Of a stretch of DNA of 64,000 bases, positions 1 to 9,534 are shown one piece after another. The stretch is from the NCBI RefSeq assembly GCF_000010305.1, contig NC_012489.1:3107646-3171645 (forward strand). Direction: 5' to 3'. This DNA comes from Gemmatimonas aurantiaca T-27. GTDB taxonomy: Bacteria; Gemmatimonadota; Gemmatimonadetes; Gemmatimonadales; Gemmatimonadaceae. A program made the position numbers and the translations under genes. The notes under the pieces were generated by a model that saw nothing but the letters and a program-made list of their open reading frames with translations, was not told the origin of the DNA and ran no database searches. Position 1 is the first letter of the stretch, and each line of letters begins with the position of its first letter.

Positions 1-1923
1 AACTGGGAAGACGTCGCGGCCCCTGCCCTCTCCCCCGATGGCAAACAGATTCTCTACACACGCACGTGGACCGATCAACTGAACGATCGACGTGAGTCAT
101 CGGTGTGGATCATGAACGCCGATGGCACCAAGAACCGGTTCCTGGTGAAGGGATCGAACGCCAAGTGGAGCCCGGAAGGCAGCCGCATCGCGTTCATCGC
201 CAATGGTGAACCCAGTGGCCAGCAGATCTGGGTGCGCTACATGGATGCCGAAGGCGCCACCACGCAGATCACACGCCTCACGGAGTCCCCCGGCGATGTG
301 GAATGGAGCCCCGACGGGACCACGCTGGCGTTTGGCATGCTGGTTCGTCAAAACGACGAATGGCGCATCGCGATGCCGGCGGCGCCAAAGGGCGCGAAGT
401 GGACTGAACCACCGCGTGTGGTCAGCAAGGTGAAGTACCGTGCCGACCGACAGGGCTTCCTCGAGAACGGTCTGCGTCAGCTCTTTACCGTGCCCGCTGA
501 TGGCGGCACGCCGCGCCAGATCACCACCGGCGACTGGGCTTCCAACGGCACCACCTGGATGCCCGATGGCAAGGCACTGCTCTTCACGTCCTTGCGCACA
601 GAGGACAGTGAGTACGCTTGGCGTGAAAGCGACATCTACAAGGTGGATATCGCCAGCGGCGACATCACCGCACTCACGAAGCGCAAAGGCCCCGACAACA
701 ATCCGGTGCCGAGCCCTGATGGCAAGTACATCGCCTACACCGGCTACGACAGCACGGACGCCACGTGGAAGGATGCGGCCATGTACATCATGGACGCCAA
801 CGGTGGCAACGTGCGGGTGCTCACGGAGAAACTCGATCGTTCGCCCAGCGGCATGATGTGGTCGCCCGATGGCCTTGGCGTGTACTTCAACGTGGAGAAC
901 GAAGGCTCACGCAACCTCTATCACGTTTCTCTCAAGGGTGACGTGCGGCAGGTGACCAAGGGAGCGCAAACACTCACCGTGAGCGACATCGGCAAGTCGT
1001 TCCTGGCCGTGGGTGTGAACAGCACCTCGATGAAGCCCACCGATATCGTGGCCTTCGATGTGCGCACCCCGGTGCTGAAGCAACTCACCGATGTGAACGC
1101 CGATGTGCTGGCGGGCAAGAAGCTCGCCACCACCGAAGAAGTGTGGTACACGTCGGTCGACGGCATGCGTATCCAGGGCTGGATCGTGAAGCCGGCCGAC
1201 TTCGATCCGTCGAAGAAGTACCCGCTCATGCTCGAAATTCACGGTGGGCCGCACAGCATGTACAACGTGGCCTTCAACTTTTCGCGCCAGGATCATGTGG
1301 CGCATGGCTACGTGCTGCTCTACACGAACCCACGCGGCTCCACGGGCTACGGCAGCGCGTTCGGCAATGCCATCAAGAACGCCTACCCGGGCAAGGACTA
1401 TGATGACCTGATGGCCGGCGTGGACACGGTCATTGGTCGCGGCTACGTCGACACCAACCGCCTGTATGTGTTCGGCTGCTCGGGCGGCGGGGTACTGACC
1501 AGTTGGATCGTGGGCCACACCGATCGGTTCTCGGCGGCGAGTGCCAATTGCCCGGTGACCAACTGGATCAGCTTCGTCGGAACGACCGACGGGTCGAACT
1601 GGTACTACAACTTTGCCAAGTACCCCTGGGACGATCCCAGCGAGCACCTGCGGCGGTCGCCGCTCATGTACGTGGGCAACGTGAAGACCCCCACCATGCT
1701 CATGACGGGTGTCAACGACCTCCGCACGCCGATGGCGCAGACCGAGGAGTACTACGAGGCGCTGAAGATCCGCAAAGTCCCCACGGCCATGGTGCGGTTC
1801 AACAACGAGTGGCACGGCACGAGCTCGACACCCTCCAACTTCCTGCGCACCCAGCTCTATCTGCGCAGTTGGTTCGACAAGTACCAACGGCCCCCCTCGG
1901 CCGCCAAGGTGACGCAGGAGTAG
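1..1923 (+). CDS. S9 family (prolyl-oligopeptidase-like) serine peptidase, 5' truncated
   Basis: The reading frame is open from the first base, so the N-terminus (signal peptide and first blades) lies outside the window; 640 residues are visible. The first about 370 residues carry repeated WSPDG/SPDGK motifs of a TolB/WD40-like propeller. The last about 260 are an alpha/beta hydrolase with the nucleophile in FGCSGGG (visible Ser494), the acid in GVNDLRTP (Asp573) and His605 in NEWHGTS, so the triad is complete. Probably an exported oligopeptidase or acylaminoacyl peptidase that trims peptides for uptake. Substrate cannot be read from sequence. One of several S9-type enzymes in the window. Confidence 0.92.
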   Translation, partial: NWEDVAAPALSPDGKQILYTRTWTDQLNDRRESSVWIMNADGTKNRFLVKGSNAKWSPEGSRIAFIANGEPSGQQIWVRYMDAEGATTQITRLTESPGDVEWSPDGTTLAFGMLVRQNDEWRIAMPAAPKGAKWTEPPRVVSKVKYRADRQGFLENGLRQLFTVPADGGTPRQITTGDWASNGTTWMPDGKALLFTSLRTEDSEYAWRESDIYKVDIASGDITALTKRKGPDNNPVPSPDGKYIAYTGYDSTDATWKDAAMYIMDANGGNVRVLTEKLDRSPSGMMWSPDGLGVYFNVENEGSRNLYHVSLKGDVRQVTKGAQTLTVSDIGKSFLAVGVNSTSMKPTDIVAFDVRTPVLKQLTDVNADVLAGKKLATTEEVWYTSVDGMRIQGWIVKPADFDPSKKYPLMLEIHGGPHSMYNVAFNFSRQDHVAHGYVLLYTNPRGSTGYGSAFGNAIKNAYPGKDYDDLMAGVDTVIGRGYVDTNRLYVFGCSGGGVLTSWIVGHTDRFSAASANCPVTNWISFVGTTDGSNWYYNFAKYPWDDPSEHLRRSPLMYVGNVKTPTMLMTGVNDLRTPMAQTEEYYEALKIRKVPTAMVRFNNEWHGTSSTPSNFLRTQLYLRSWFDKYQRPPSAAKVTQE

Positions 1924-2047
1924 TAGACGCAGGTCGTGCGGCAGGTCACCAAAGGCCGATCGGAATGTGATCCACGATACTTTCACCGGACGCCTGAGAC
2001 CGGTACGTTCCTGCCGCACATTCCTGTTTCCACTTACCCGCGATTCC

Positions 2048-2998
2048 ATGTCCCGCCTTCAGATCCGCCATAGCGCCGCAGCTGCCTCCCTGCTGCTGGC
2101 CGCGTTCGCGGTCTCCGCCTGCACGGACACGGCCTCCCGTGCCCGCGCAGATTCTCTCGCCGCGGCGCTCGCCTCGGCCAGCGCCGAGCGCGATTCCCTG
2201 CAGGGGCTCGCGCAGGGCGCCAGCGCAGACAAGGACCGCGCGCTTGCCCAGGTCGTCGAGGCCTCTCGTTTCGCCGATCAGGTAGACGCGGAACTCCGCC
2301 AGGTCCGTGGCCTGTCCTCCAAGGTCGGCGTCAACACCAGCGACGAATCGGGCAAGACCGAAGCCGCCGCGGCCCAAAAGGACATCCTCGACCGGCTGAA
2401 GCAGATGCGCCAGCGCCTCTCGGCTCGCCAGGCCGAAGTGGCCAAGCAGCTCGCTGAGCTCAAGCGCATGCAGGCCGATTCGTCCGCTGCCGCCACGTTG
2501 CTCGGCGATCTGAATGCCCGCCTGTCGCAGCGTGACAAGGAGATCTCGGTCTTCCAGGACGAGATCCGGCAATTGCGCACCGCCAATGAGACGCTCGTTG
2601 CCGAAAAGTCGGTCCTGACCGACACGGTCAAGGCAATGGACGTGCGTGAGAACCGCGTGTTCTACACGATCGGCTCACGCCGGCAGCTCCTGGCCGATGG
2701 GGTGGCGATCGAAGAGGGCGGCTCGCGTGGCCTGCTCATCGTCAAGCTGGGCAAGACGTTGGTGCCGGCCCGTACGCTCGACGAAACGCGCTTCACCCGG
2801 GCGGATCGTCGCGATGTGCTCACCATCCCACTGCCCCGCAGCGACCGGGCGTATCGCATCGTGTCGCGGCACGACGCGGAGTTGATCGAAGTGGCCAAGA
2901 AGGAAAAGGACGGTTCCTTCCGCGGTGAAAGCATCCGCGTGACCGATCCGGCGAAGTTCTGGGGCGTGTCGCGCTACCTGATCATCGCCGAGAAGTAA
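2048..2998 (+). CDS. Coiled-coil lipoprotein of unknown function
   Basis: 316 residues. The ATG at 2048 is preferred over the upstream in-frame ATG at 1967 because it begins a clean lipoprotein signal (MSRLQ, hydrophobic core, AVSAC with Cys25). Residues about 30-200 are Ala/Glu/Lys/Gln-rich heptads (for example RQAEVAKQLAELKRMQAD), predicting a long coiled coil. A compact C-terminal part of about 110 residues (VFYTIGSRRQLLADGV onward) resembles a C-terminal domain seen in other envelope coiled-coil proteins. No catalytic motif is visible. A membrane-anchored periplasmic spacer or scaffold is an inference. A strong hairpin follows the stop. Confidence 0.8.
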   Translation: MSRLQIRHSAAAASLLLAAFAVSACTDTASRARADSLAAALASASAERDSLQGLAQGASADKDRALAQVVEASRFADQVDAELRQVRGLSSKVGVNTSDESGKTEAAAAQKDILDRLKQMRQRLSARQAEVAKQLAELKRMQADSSAAATLLGDLNARLSQRDKEISVFQDEIRQLRTANETLVAEKSVLTDTVKAMDVRENRVFYTIGSRRQLLADGVAIEEGGSRGLLIVKLGKTLVPARTLDETRFTRADRRDVLTIPLPRSDRAYRIVSRHDAELIEVAKKEKDGSFRGESIRVTDPAKFWGVSRYLIIAEK

Positions 2999-3014
2999 GA
3001 CCTCATCGGCTCGG

Positions 3015-3061
3015 CAAACAAACGCGGCGCGCATCGTGATGATGCGCGCCGCGTTTGTTTG
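3015..3061. terminator. Bidirectional hairpin terminator
   Basis: Perfect 21-bp inverted repeat (3015-3035 and 3041-3061) around a 5-nt loop, between two convergent genes. T-rich tails (TTTGTTTG, and the reverse CAAACAAA) exist on both sides, so it can serve both strands. Confidence 0.9.
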
Positions 3062-3079
3062 TGTGATGCACGGACTATG

Positions 3080-3520
3080 TCAGACGTGTGGCAACTCACG
3101 ATCGCCGATGTCTCCACCTTCCCGGTGCCACAGCAACTCTTCGGCGCTCATCGGGCGAATGGCCAGATCCACGGCCAGCCAGGTGGTCTTGGAGAAGGGG
3201 TAACACAACACGCAGCCGGCCAGCATCAGGAAGCCCGTCACGTACGTGATGACATCCCAGGGTGGATTCGGCCAGGTGGCGATGACGAACGTGCCCACGC
3301 AAAACGCGAGGATCAGTTCGACCGCAATGAGGTTGAAGAGGTACGCGCCAACAAAGTAGTCCCCTTCCCCCCGCTCGAGCCGCAACCCACACGTGGGACA
3401 ATTGGGCTTGAGGGCGAAGAAGCTCTTGAAAATGCCACCGCCGCCGCAATGCGGGCAGCGCAGCCGGACAGCACGGGTAATGAGCTGCCAGGTGGTCGCA
3501 CGGGTCGTAGTTGGGCTCAT
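3080..3520 (-). CDS. DUF983 family membrane protein
   Basis: 146 residues. The N-terminus has two CxxC pairs (RCPHCGGGG and NCPTCGL), a zinc-ribbon-like head. Two hydrophobic segments follow (about residues 60-82, AYLFNLIAVELILAF, and 88-110, ITYVTGFLMLAGCVLC). This layout is diagnostic of DUF983. The role is unknown; the family is often found near cytochrome oxidase genes, which is not the case here. Its start overlaps the stop of the upstream hydrolase by 4 bp (ATGA, 3517-3520), implying translational coupling with that gene. Confidence 0.85.
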   Translation of the reverse strand: MSPTTTRATTWQLITRAVRLRCPHCGGGGIFKSFFALKPNCPTCGLRLERGEGDYFVGAYLFNLIAVELILAFCVGTFVIATWPNPPWDVITYVTGFLMLAGCVLCYPFSKTTWLAVDLAIRPMSAEELLWHREGGDIGDRELPHV

Positions 3521-4668
3521 CGTTCTGGAAGTGTGCCGAGGAACTCGGCGAGATACTTGCCCCAGATGCGCGGCTGCGAATGCGTACCGTGTCCACGCGT
3601 TTCCGGGGTGATGGGCAGCAGGATGAACCGGGTCCCCGGCATCTGCGCCGCGAATTTCTCGGCCATGCCCAGCTCAGGCGGGTTCACCTGATCATCGGCC
3701 GAGTTGATGAACAACGCCGGTGCCTTGATCTCTCCGAGACGGGCCGACGGGTCGTAGTCGCGCGACGCATCGAACTGGTAGAGAAAATCATTGGCATCGG
3801 TGGTACGCATCCGTGCATCGAGGTACGCGCGGATGACCGAGTCGGCCTTCTCGCGTGTGGGCGCCTGTGCCTGCTGCACGAGTGGCGCGCTCGACATCAT
3901 GTACAGCAGCATCTGCGCCGACTTGAGGCCGGGCGGCTGCATCTTGTATTCCCCGCCGAGCCACGCCGGATCGTCCCGGATGGCGTCCATGGCCATTGTG
4001 CGGATCATGCGATTGCGACCGGCGATCTGCGCGGGCACACAGGCGAGCGGGGCCAGCCCGTCCATGAAGGCCGGGTAGGTATATCCCCATACCCAGGCAT
4101 GCATGCAGCCCATGGAGGTGCCCATGATCAGGCGCAGGTGGTTCACCCCGAGGTGTTCCGTCAGCAGCCGATACTGGGCCGTCACCATGTCCGCATAGCC
4201 GTACTTGGGGAACCGGGCGTGCGGGCCGTCGCTGGGTTTGGAGGACCCGCCATGGCCGATGCCATCCGGCAGGATCACGTAGTAGCGGCTGCTGTCGAGC
4301 AACTGGCCAGGGCCGAACAGCTCCCCGGCATAGGTGGGGCTCAGGAATGACCGCCCGCTGCCTCCAGTCCCGTGCAGAATCATGACCGCATTCCGCACGA
4401 TTCCGCGCGTATCCTTTCGGGGGGTGCCCAGGGTCGTGTAGTGAATGCGCAGCTCAGGGAGCGAGCGGCCGTCCACGAACGTGACATTGCGGAGCACGGC
4501 ATCCCCCTGCTTGCCGGCCTGCGCCCACCCGGCGCCGGAACCGGCCGGCGGCTGCGCATTGGCAAGGGTCGGTCCGACCAACAGGAGGGAGAGCGCACAC
4601 CGCACTCCCTTGACGCCCCGGACATTTGTCCAGAACGAGCGAGACAGGAAGCGCGTCAGAATGTTCAT
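3517..4668 (-). CDS. Exported alpha/beta hydrolase, homoserine O-acetyltransferase (MetX)-like fold
   Basis: 383 residues with an N-terminal signal sequence ending near NAQ (residues 36-39). Oxyanion/HG motif ILHGTGGSG (98-106), nucleophile elbow MGTSMGC (Ser185), acid in NSADDQVNP (Asp325/326) and C-terminal His in RGHGTHS (His360 or 363). The order and the DGIGHGGSSKPSD segment resemble MetX-type hydrolases. However, a signal peptide and the absence of other methionine genes argue against homoserine acetylation in the cytoplasm. Better called a MetX-like secreted hydrolase. First gene of a two-gene unit with the DUF983 gene. Confidence 0.82.
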   Translation of the reverse strand: MNILTRFLSRSFWTNVRGVKGVRCALSLLLVGPTLANAQPPAGSGAGWAQAGKQGDAVLRNVTFVDGRSLPELRIHYTTLGTPRKDTRGIVRNAVMILHGTGGSGRSFLSPTYAGELFGPGQLLDSSRYYVILPDGIGHGGSSKPSDGPHARFPKYGYADMVTAQYRLLTEHLGVNHLRLIMGTSMGCMHAWVWGYTYPAFMDGLAPLACVPAQIAGRNRMIRTMAMDAIRDDPAWLGGEYKMQPPGLKSAQMLLYMMSSAPLVQQAQAPTREKADSVIRAYLDARMRTTDANDFLYQFDASRDYDPSARLGEIKAPALFINSADDQVNPPELGMAEKFAAQMPGTRFILLPITPETRGHGTHSQPRIWGKYLAEFLGTLPER

Positions 4669-4788
4669 ATATGCAACATACGCAGGTTCTCTGGAAAAAC
4701 AGCTAAGCGAACTCTACAGTACTGATATGGCGAATTCCGACCCCGAGGTGTGCTTGCCTTCAGCAGTGAGATTGATAGGTTCGCTGCT

Positions 4789-6270
4789 GTGAGCTATCGG
4801 CGAAGCTGCCCCAAGTGTGGCGAGACCTACGACGAGTCCGTCGCGTTCTGCGCGAAGGATGGGTCGTCGCTGACCATCGTGGACGAGAGTGACCTCGTCG
4901 GGAAGGTGGTGGGCGGGCGCTACCGTGTGATCTCGCGTATTGGCGAAGGCGGCATGGGCCAGGTGTATCTGGCCGAGCACATCCGCATGAAGCGCAAGAG
5001 TGCGATCAAGATCATGCGGCAGGCCCTGCTGCATGAGCCGGAAGCACTGCAGCGCTTCACGCGCGAAGCCGAGAACGCCAGCAAGATCAATCATCCGAAC
5101 GTCGCCGCGATCTTCGACTTCGGTGAGACCGACGAAGGCCTGGTGTACCTGGCGATGGAATTCGTCGACGGGGAGGCGCTCGCCGCCACGCTCAAGCGTG
5201 AAGTCGCGCTGCATCCAGTGGTGGGCGCAGACATCATTGCCCAGGCCGCCGATGCCCTCCAGTCGGCACACGATCTCGGTATCCTGCATCGCGATATCAA
5301 GCCCGACAATGTCATGGTGTCGAAGCGCACCGATGGCACGTTCGTGGTGAAGCTCGTGGATTTTGGCATCGCGCGTTCGACAGACCGCAGCGCGCAGCAG
5401 GTGACCCGCACCGGGTTTGCTGTTGGCACTCCCGAGTACATGTCACCGGAGCAACTCTCTGGCGACGTATTGGACCCCCGCTCCGATCAGTACTCGCTGG
5501 CCCTGGTGGCTTTCATGGCGCTCACCGGACACGATGCCTTCGTGAGTGCATCGTCGAAGGAATCGCTGATCGCTCGCCTGACGAGTCGTCCACGGCGTTT
5601 GGTGGAAGTGCGCAGCGATCTCGAATGGCCGCTGTCCCTGCAGGATGTGTTCGACAAGGCGCTTGCCCCCGATCCGGTGGATCGCTATCCGACGATATCG
5701 GAGTTCGGCAACACGCTGGCGGATTCCGTCTCGGAGATGACGCCCACGCAAACGGCCGAGATCTATCGACACGCGTTGGGGCAGCGTATGAGCAGCAATC
5801 CGGTGGTCCGCACACAGATGGACGCCGCATCGGTGCGTACGCCGGCCGCCGGGAACAACCCGCAGCGGCAACAACCTGCCGCGCCGCCGCCTGTCCGGCA
5901 CTCCCGGAAAGATCCGGTGCACATGGGCCGCCGCCGTTCGGTGTTTCCGTACATCGTGCTGCTGGGTGTGTTCACCTATGCGCTCTGGTGGTATGGCGCC
6001 AGCCGGCCTGAAGGCACCACCATGCACAACGTCTCCGATCGCATCGGCGATGTATCCAGCAAGGCGCGATCGACCATTGCGGGCTGGGTGGGATCGGACT
6101 CGACAGCGGCCGAGGCTCCGCCTTCCGAGACGGCGGCACCTGCGGCTGCCCCCAAGCGTACGCGTCGGCGCAACAGCGAAACCGAGAAGACCACGAAGCC
6201 CGACAGTGCCGTCAGCGCCGTGGTCGATTCGTCCGCCATCAAGCGCGACACCACCGTACCGCCCACATAG
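4789..6270 (+). CDS. Serine/threonine protein kinase (Hanks type), membrane-anchored
   Basis: About 493 residues from the GTG at 4789; an in-frame GTG at 4750 gives 506, and neither has a strong ribosome site. Begins with a zinc-ribbon-like CPKC...FCAKDG. The kinase domain (about residues 45-300) is complete: glycine loop GEGGMGQVY, lysine in AIKIM (Lys74), catalytic HRDIKPDN (Asp169), DFG at 191-193 and GTPEYMSPEQ activation segment. A Pro/Gln-rich linker leads to one membrane segment (SVFPYIVLLGVFTYALWWY). The tail is Ala/Thr/Lys-rich with no recognisable sensor domain (no PASTA). Divergent from the MetX-like hydrolase gene. Targets unknown. Confidence 0.92.
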   Translation: MSYRRSCPKCGETYDESVAFCAKDGSSLTIVDESDLVGKVVGGRYRVISRIGEGGMGQVYLAEHIRMKRKSAIKIMRQALLHEPEALQRFTREAENASKINHPNVAAIFDFGETDEGLVYLAMEFVDGEALAATLKREVALHPVVGADIIAQAADALQSAHDLGILHRDIKPDNVMVSKRTDGTFVVKLVDFGIARSTDRSAQQVTRTGFAVGTPEYMSPEQLSGDVLDPRSDQYSLALVAFMALTGHDAFVSASSKESLIARLTSRPRRLVEVRSDLEWPLSLQDVFDKALAPDPVDRYPTISEFGNTLADSVSEMTPTQTAEIYRHALGQRMSSNPVVRTQMDAASVRTPAAGNNPQRQQPAAPPPVRHSRKDPVHMGRRRSVFPYIVLLGVFTYALWWYGASRPEGTTMHNVSDRIGDVSSKARSTIAGWVGSDSTAAEAPPSETAAPAAAPKRTRRRNSETEKTTKPDSAVSAVVDSSAIKRDTTVPPT

Positions 6271-6332
6271 TCCCGGCGCACCCAATGAGGCGATGTTCGC
6301 AGACACGAACGTCGCTTCATCACACGAACAAC

Positions 6333-6367
6333 GAAGGGGCGGCTCCGGATGTCGGAGCAGCCCCTTC
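6333..6367. terminator. Bidirectional hairpin terminator
   Basis: Stem of 8 + 6 bp with one internal mismatch (GAAGGGGC...GCTCCG pairing with CGGAGC...GCCCCTTC) and a 5-nt loop. It lies between the convergent kinase and carboxypeptidase genes. Confidence 0.85.
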
Positions 6368-6395
6368 TGTTCACCTGCTGGTCTGCGCGATCGTC

Positions 6396-9323
6396 TTACT
6401 TGCCGACGTCGAGGTCATTCCAGTTCAAGAGCGCGTTGAAGCCGAGGAAGAACGTGCCCTGTGTCTGCCAGCGCCAGAACGGGCGGATGGCAAACATGAC
6501 CACGTGACCCTTGCCGACCGGCGCGTCAACGAGCTGTGCGCGGTTGGCGAGTGCTTCACCACCGGCGAGCGTGCCGGAGAGCAGCATGTCGCCCGCGTTG
6601 GCCGGGAACTGCAGGATCACGCGCGGACGCGTACCATCGATGCCCGTGGCGCCACCGAACATGCCACCACCACCGCCGCCGAACCCACCACCGCCCTGCG
6701 GGCCGCGGGCCGCACCGGCCGGCGCAGGTGCACCCACCGAATCCGGCTTGTTGAAGTTCCAGGTGGACAGACGCAACGGCGCCGCATTGGGCGTGACGTT
6801 CTGCGCGAGCGCCGCGCCCGCGCCACCCTGCACACCCGCAAACAGACCGGCCGAACCACCAACGCTGAGCACGGGGTCCTGATTGAAGTACACCGGCAAC
6901 TGGCTGTCGAAGCCGTACGCGAGCGGGCTCGCCTTGTCCGCCACCACACCACGCATGATCGAACCACGCGCGAAGAGTTGGCTCGGTGATTCAATCGTGA
7001 TGCCGCTCGTGAGGTTGTAGGCCGGGAAGATCGTCGAGGTCGAGCCTTCCACGATCAGCGTGCCACCGGCCTGCACGAACTTGTACAGCTCCGTCAGACC
7101 GTCGATACCAAGACCACCGCGGATGTCTTCGGCCGTTTCGAGCGCGCCGAGATTCGGCGTCTTGGCGGTCTTCTTGTACGGCAGCGGCGTATCACCGTTC
7201 TTGATGATACCGGCCACGTGCGACTGCGCGCTGCCACCGACGTGCGGATAGATGATCACGTCGTACTTCGCGCGCAGGTTGCCTTCACGCAGGCGAATGT
7301 CGCCGAAGTACGTGTAGGGCACGCCGTACGTATCGAGGGCAGCACGGACCCAGCCTTCGTCCTGCGTACGCTGCCAGGCGTGCACATAACCGATGCGCGG
7401 CAGATCCAGCTCGTGCTGCTTCACGGTCGGCGCCGACGCGACGGCCACCGCCGAAAGACCGAGTTCCTTGAGCGACGCTTCGATCTTGGCGCGGTCACCG
7501 GCCGGCACAATGAATGCACCCGGCTTGAACGTGCGACCACCCGCCTGGAACTCCGCATCGGCGGCGAACATCTTCGTCGTCGCAAACGTGGTGCGGAACT
7601 TCATCAGGTTGTTGTCCGACGTGTGCTCGAGGATGAGCACCGGGCCCGATCCTTCGATGCCACCGGCAGCCACCACCTTCGCGTTCACCGCATTCATCGG
7701 CTGCGTCAGGATGCTCTTGTCGGCAATCGGGAAGATTGCCACGTTGCGCATGAACTGGAACGTCCAGCCCGTGTCGTCATACGGACGCGGATTGGTCGGC
7801 GAGTAGTTCTGAATGCTGAGGTACATGTCGGCCAGCGTGCGATACGGCTGATCGCCGCGCACGATCCAGTCGCCGGGCTTCACATCGAGCGTGCCCACAC
7901 GAAACGCGCTGGTGGCCGTGTGCAGCTCGAGGCCCTGCTTGCGCAGCTCGTTCACCGCGTCGGCCGCATCGGCCTTGCGACGCTGCGTCGCGGGAATCAC
8001 CCACGCGAACGGTCCTTCACCGGTCGTCCCCTTCGCCACGGCCCGCTTGTTCTTCAGCCAGTAGTTCTCGAGGTACATCTTCTTGTTGTCGGCGAAGTGC
8101 TTGAGCGAAATCAGCACGCCCGACTGCTGGATGTTCACGTTGTTGCGCGGGCCCCACTTGATGTACGGGAGCGGCGGGTTCGGACGGAACCATTCCTTGC
8201 TGGTCGTCGTCGGTCCCGGACGCACTTCGTAGTTGTCCGGACCGTAGCTCTGCACTTCGTAGAAGCGGCCGATGGCATTCTTCGTGTGGGCCACGAAGAA
8301 CATGTAGTTCGGCGTCCAGCCGTCGTAGAAGCCGTACGTGAACACACCCGGCACGCCGCGCTTGGTCATTTCGCGCACGTCTTCGATGGCCAGCGTCCAC
8401 CACTCGTTCACCGTGATCGGGTCGACCGCGTCGTTGTACGGGCCCGTGCCGGTGGAGCTGTAGAGGTACGTCTGCGCTTCGTGCAGATCGTGCATGACCT
8501 GCGGCTTCCACGCGAGGAAGAAGTCGTTGACATGCTTCGTCAGCGCGAGGAACTGACCCATGCCGTCGCGGTTGTTGTCGTGCGCGACATACTTGCCCCA
8601 GTACATCAGGGGCAGACGGGCCAGGCCCGGCGCCAGCGTCTTGTTGTAGTAGTACGTGTCCACCTGCTTCTCACGACCGTCCACTTCGATGACGGGCGTG
8701 ATGAAGGTGATGATGTTGTCGCGGATGCTCTGGATATACGGCGTTTCCTGAACCACCAGACGATACGCCAGTTCCTGCAGCGTTTCCGGACCACCGGTCT
8801 CGGGCGAATGCATGCCCGACGTGATCCAGTAGATCGGCTTCGTGCTGCCGATCAGGCGCTGGGCTTCGGCCTCGCTCGTCTTGCGCGGATCGGTGAGGGC
8901 AGCCAGGTCGCCCTTGTACTTGTCGAGATTGGCGATGGTCGCTTCATCGGCAATCGCCAGCACGACCATGTCGCGGCCTTCTTCGGTCTTGCCGATGGTC
9001 CAGTACTTGGCGCGCTTCGACGAATTCGCGAGCGCCTCGAAGTACCGGTGGATGTCCTTCGCGTACGTGAGCTCGCCGGGCGTGCCCACAATGCGGCCGT
9101 GGAACTTGAGCGGCGTCGGCACGGTGCTCGACGCCGGCAGGTGGTCCACCAGCTCGGTCGTGATGCGAGAATCCTGGAGGAATTCCTTGATTTTCGCCGT
9201 GTATTCCTGGTCGATCTGCTGCGCGCCGCCCTGTGCCGCCAGAGGCGACGCAGTCAGTGCGAGCAGAGCAACCGCATGGCGAGGCAATCGCCATGTCCAA
9301 CGCCGGGGTGTGCCACGCAACAT
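6396..9323 (-). CDS. M14 family zinc carboxypeptidase, large exported form
   Basis: 975 residues from the ATG at 9323, which has GGAG 6-7 nt upstream and begins a signal peptide (MLRGTPRRW...SPLAAQGG); a longer frame to 9470 adds only low-complexity sequence. Peptidase domain about residues 75-330: zinc ligands in HSPE (His172, Glu175), NRDG (251-254) and a second HDLHEAQTY cluster. A middle segment near RIGYVHAWQRTQDEGW resembles the class-I-glutaminase-like domain often found behind such M14 domains. A run of glycines (GGGGFGGGGGG, about residue 890) forms a flexible loop near the C-terminus. Likely periplasmic or secreted peptide degradation. Confidence 0.9.
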   Translation of the reverse strand: MLRGTPRRWTWRLPRHAVALLALTASPLAAQGGAQQIDQEYTAKIKEFLQDSRITTELVDHLPASSTVPTPLKFHGRIVGTPGELTYAKDIHRYFEALANSSKRAKYWTIGKTEEGRDMVVLAIADEATIANLDKYKGDLAALTDPRKTSEAEAQRLIGSTKPIYWITSGMHSPETGGPETLQELAYRLVVQETPYIQSIRDNIITFITPVIEVDGREKQVDTYYYNKTLAPGLARLPLMYWGKYVAHDNNRDGMGQFLALTKHVNDFFLAWKPQVMHDLHEAQTYLYSSTGTGPYNDAVDPITVNEWWTLAIEDVREMTKRGVPGVFTYGFYDGWTPNYMFFVAHTKNAIGRFYEVQSYGPDNYEVRPGPTTTSKEWFRPNPPLPYIKWGPRNNVNIQQSGVLISLKHFADNKKMYLENYWLKNKRAVAKGTTGEGPFAWVIPATQRRKADAADAVNELRKQGLELHTATSAFRVGTLDVKPGDWIVRGDQPYRTLADMYLSIQNYSPTNPRPYDDTGWTFQFMRNVAIFPIADKSILTQPMNAVNAKVVAAGGIEGSGPVLILEHTSDNNLMKFRTTFATTKMFAADAEFQAGGRTFKPGAFIVPAGDRAKIEASLKELGLSAVAVASAPTVKQHELDLPRIGYVHAWQRTQDEGWVRAALDTYGVPYTYFGDIRLREGNLRAKYDVIIYPHVGGSAQSHVAGIIKNGDTPLPYKKTAKTPNLGALETAEDIRGGLGIDGLTELYKFVQAGGTLIVEGSTSTIFPAYNLTSGITIESPSQLFARGSIMRGVVADKASPLAYGFDSQLPVYFNQDPVLSVGGSAGLFAGVQGGAGAALAQNVTPNAAPLRLSTWNFNKPDSVGAPAPAGAARGPQGGGGFGGGGGGMFGGATGIDGTRPRVILQFPANAGDMLLSGTLAGGEALANRAQLVDAPVGKGHVVMFAIRPFWRWQTQGTFFLGFNALLNWNDLDVGK

Positions 9324-9534
9324 CGGGGACTCCGCAATGTGTGGGGGGAGGAGCGGGATTGATCGTATGATCGCACTCTTACGTTTGGTACGCACAAGAG
9401 GCGCCGCGCGCTCACGACCCGCTTTCGCCGCGGGACGTCGGGTTCCCCACGCCCGGCCCAGGATGGACATTCCGCCACCCCCTGATTCTCAGGGCAGAAT
9501 TCGCACCCCGACCTCCCGTAAAAAGGCCTGCTCC

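Noticed and set aside
7218-9362. 714-residue plus-strand open frame
   Set aside because: It is antisense to the M14 carboxypeptidase gene, Arg/His/Val-rich with no domain; the opposite strand has a clear enzyme.
9463-9534. Upstream start of the DUF1028 protein at 9463
   Set aside because: It has no ribosome site and would put about 24 polar residues before the signal peptide.
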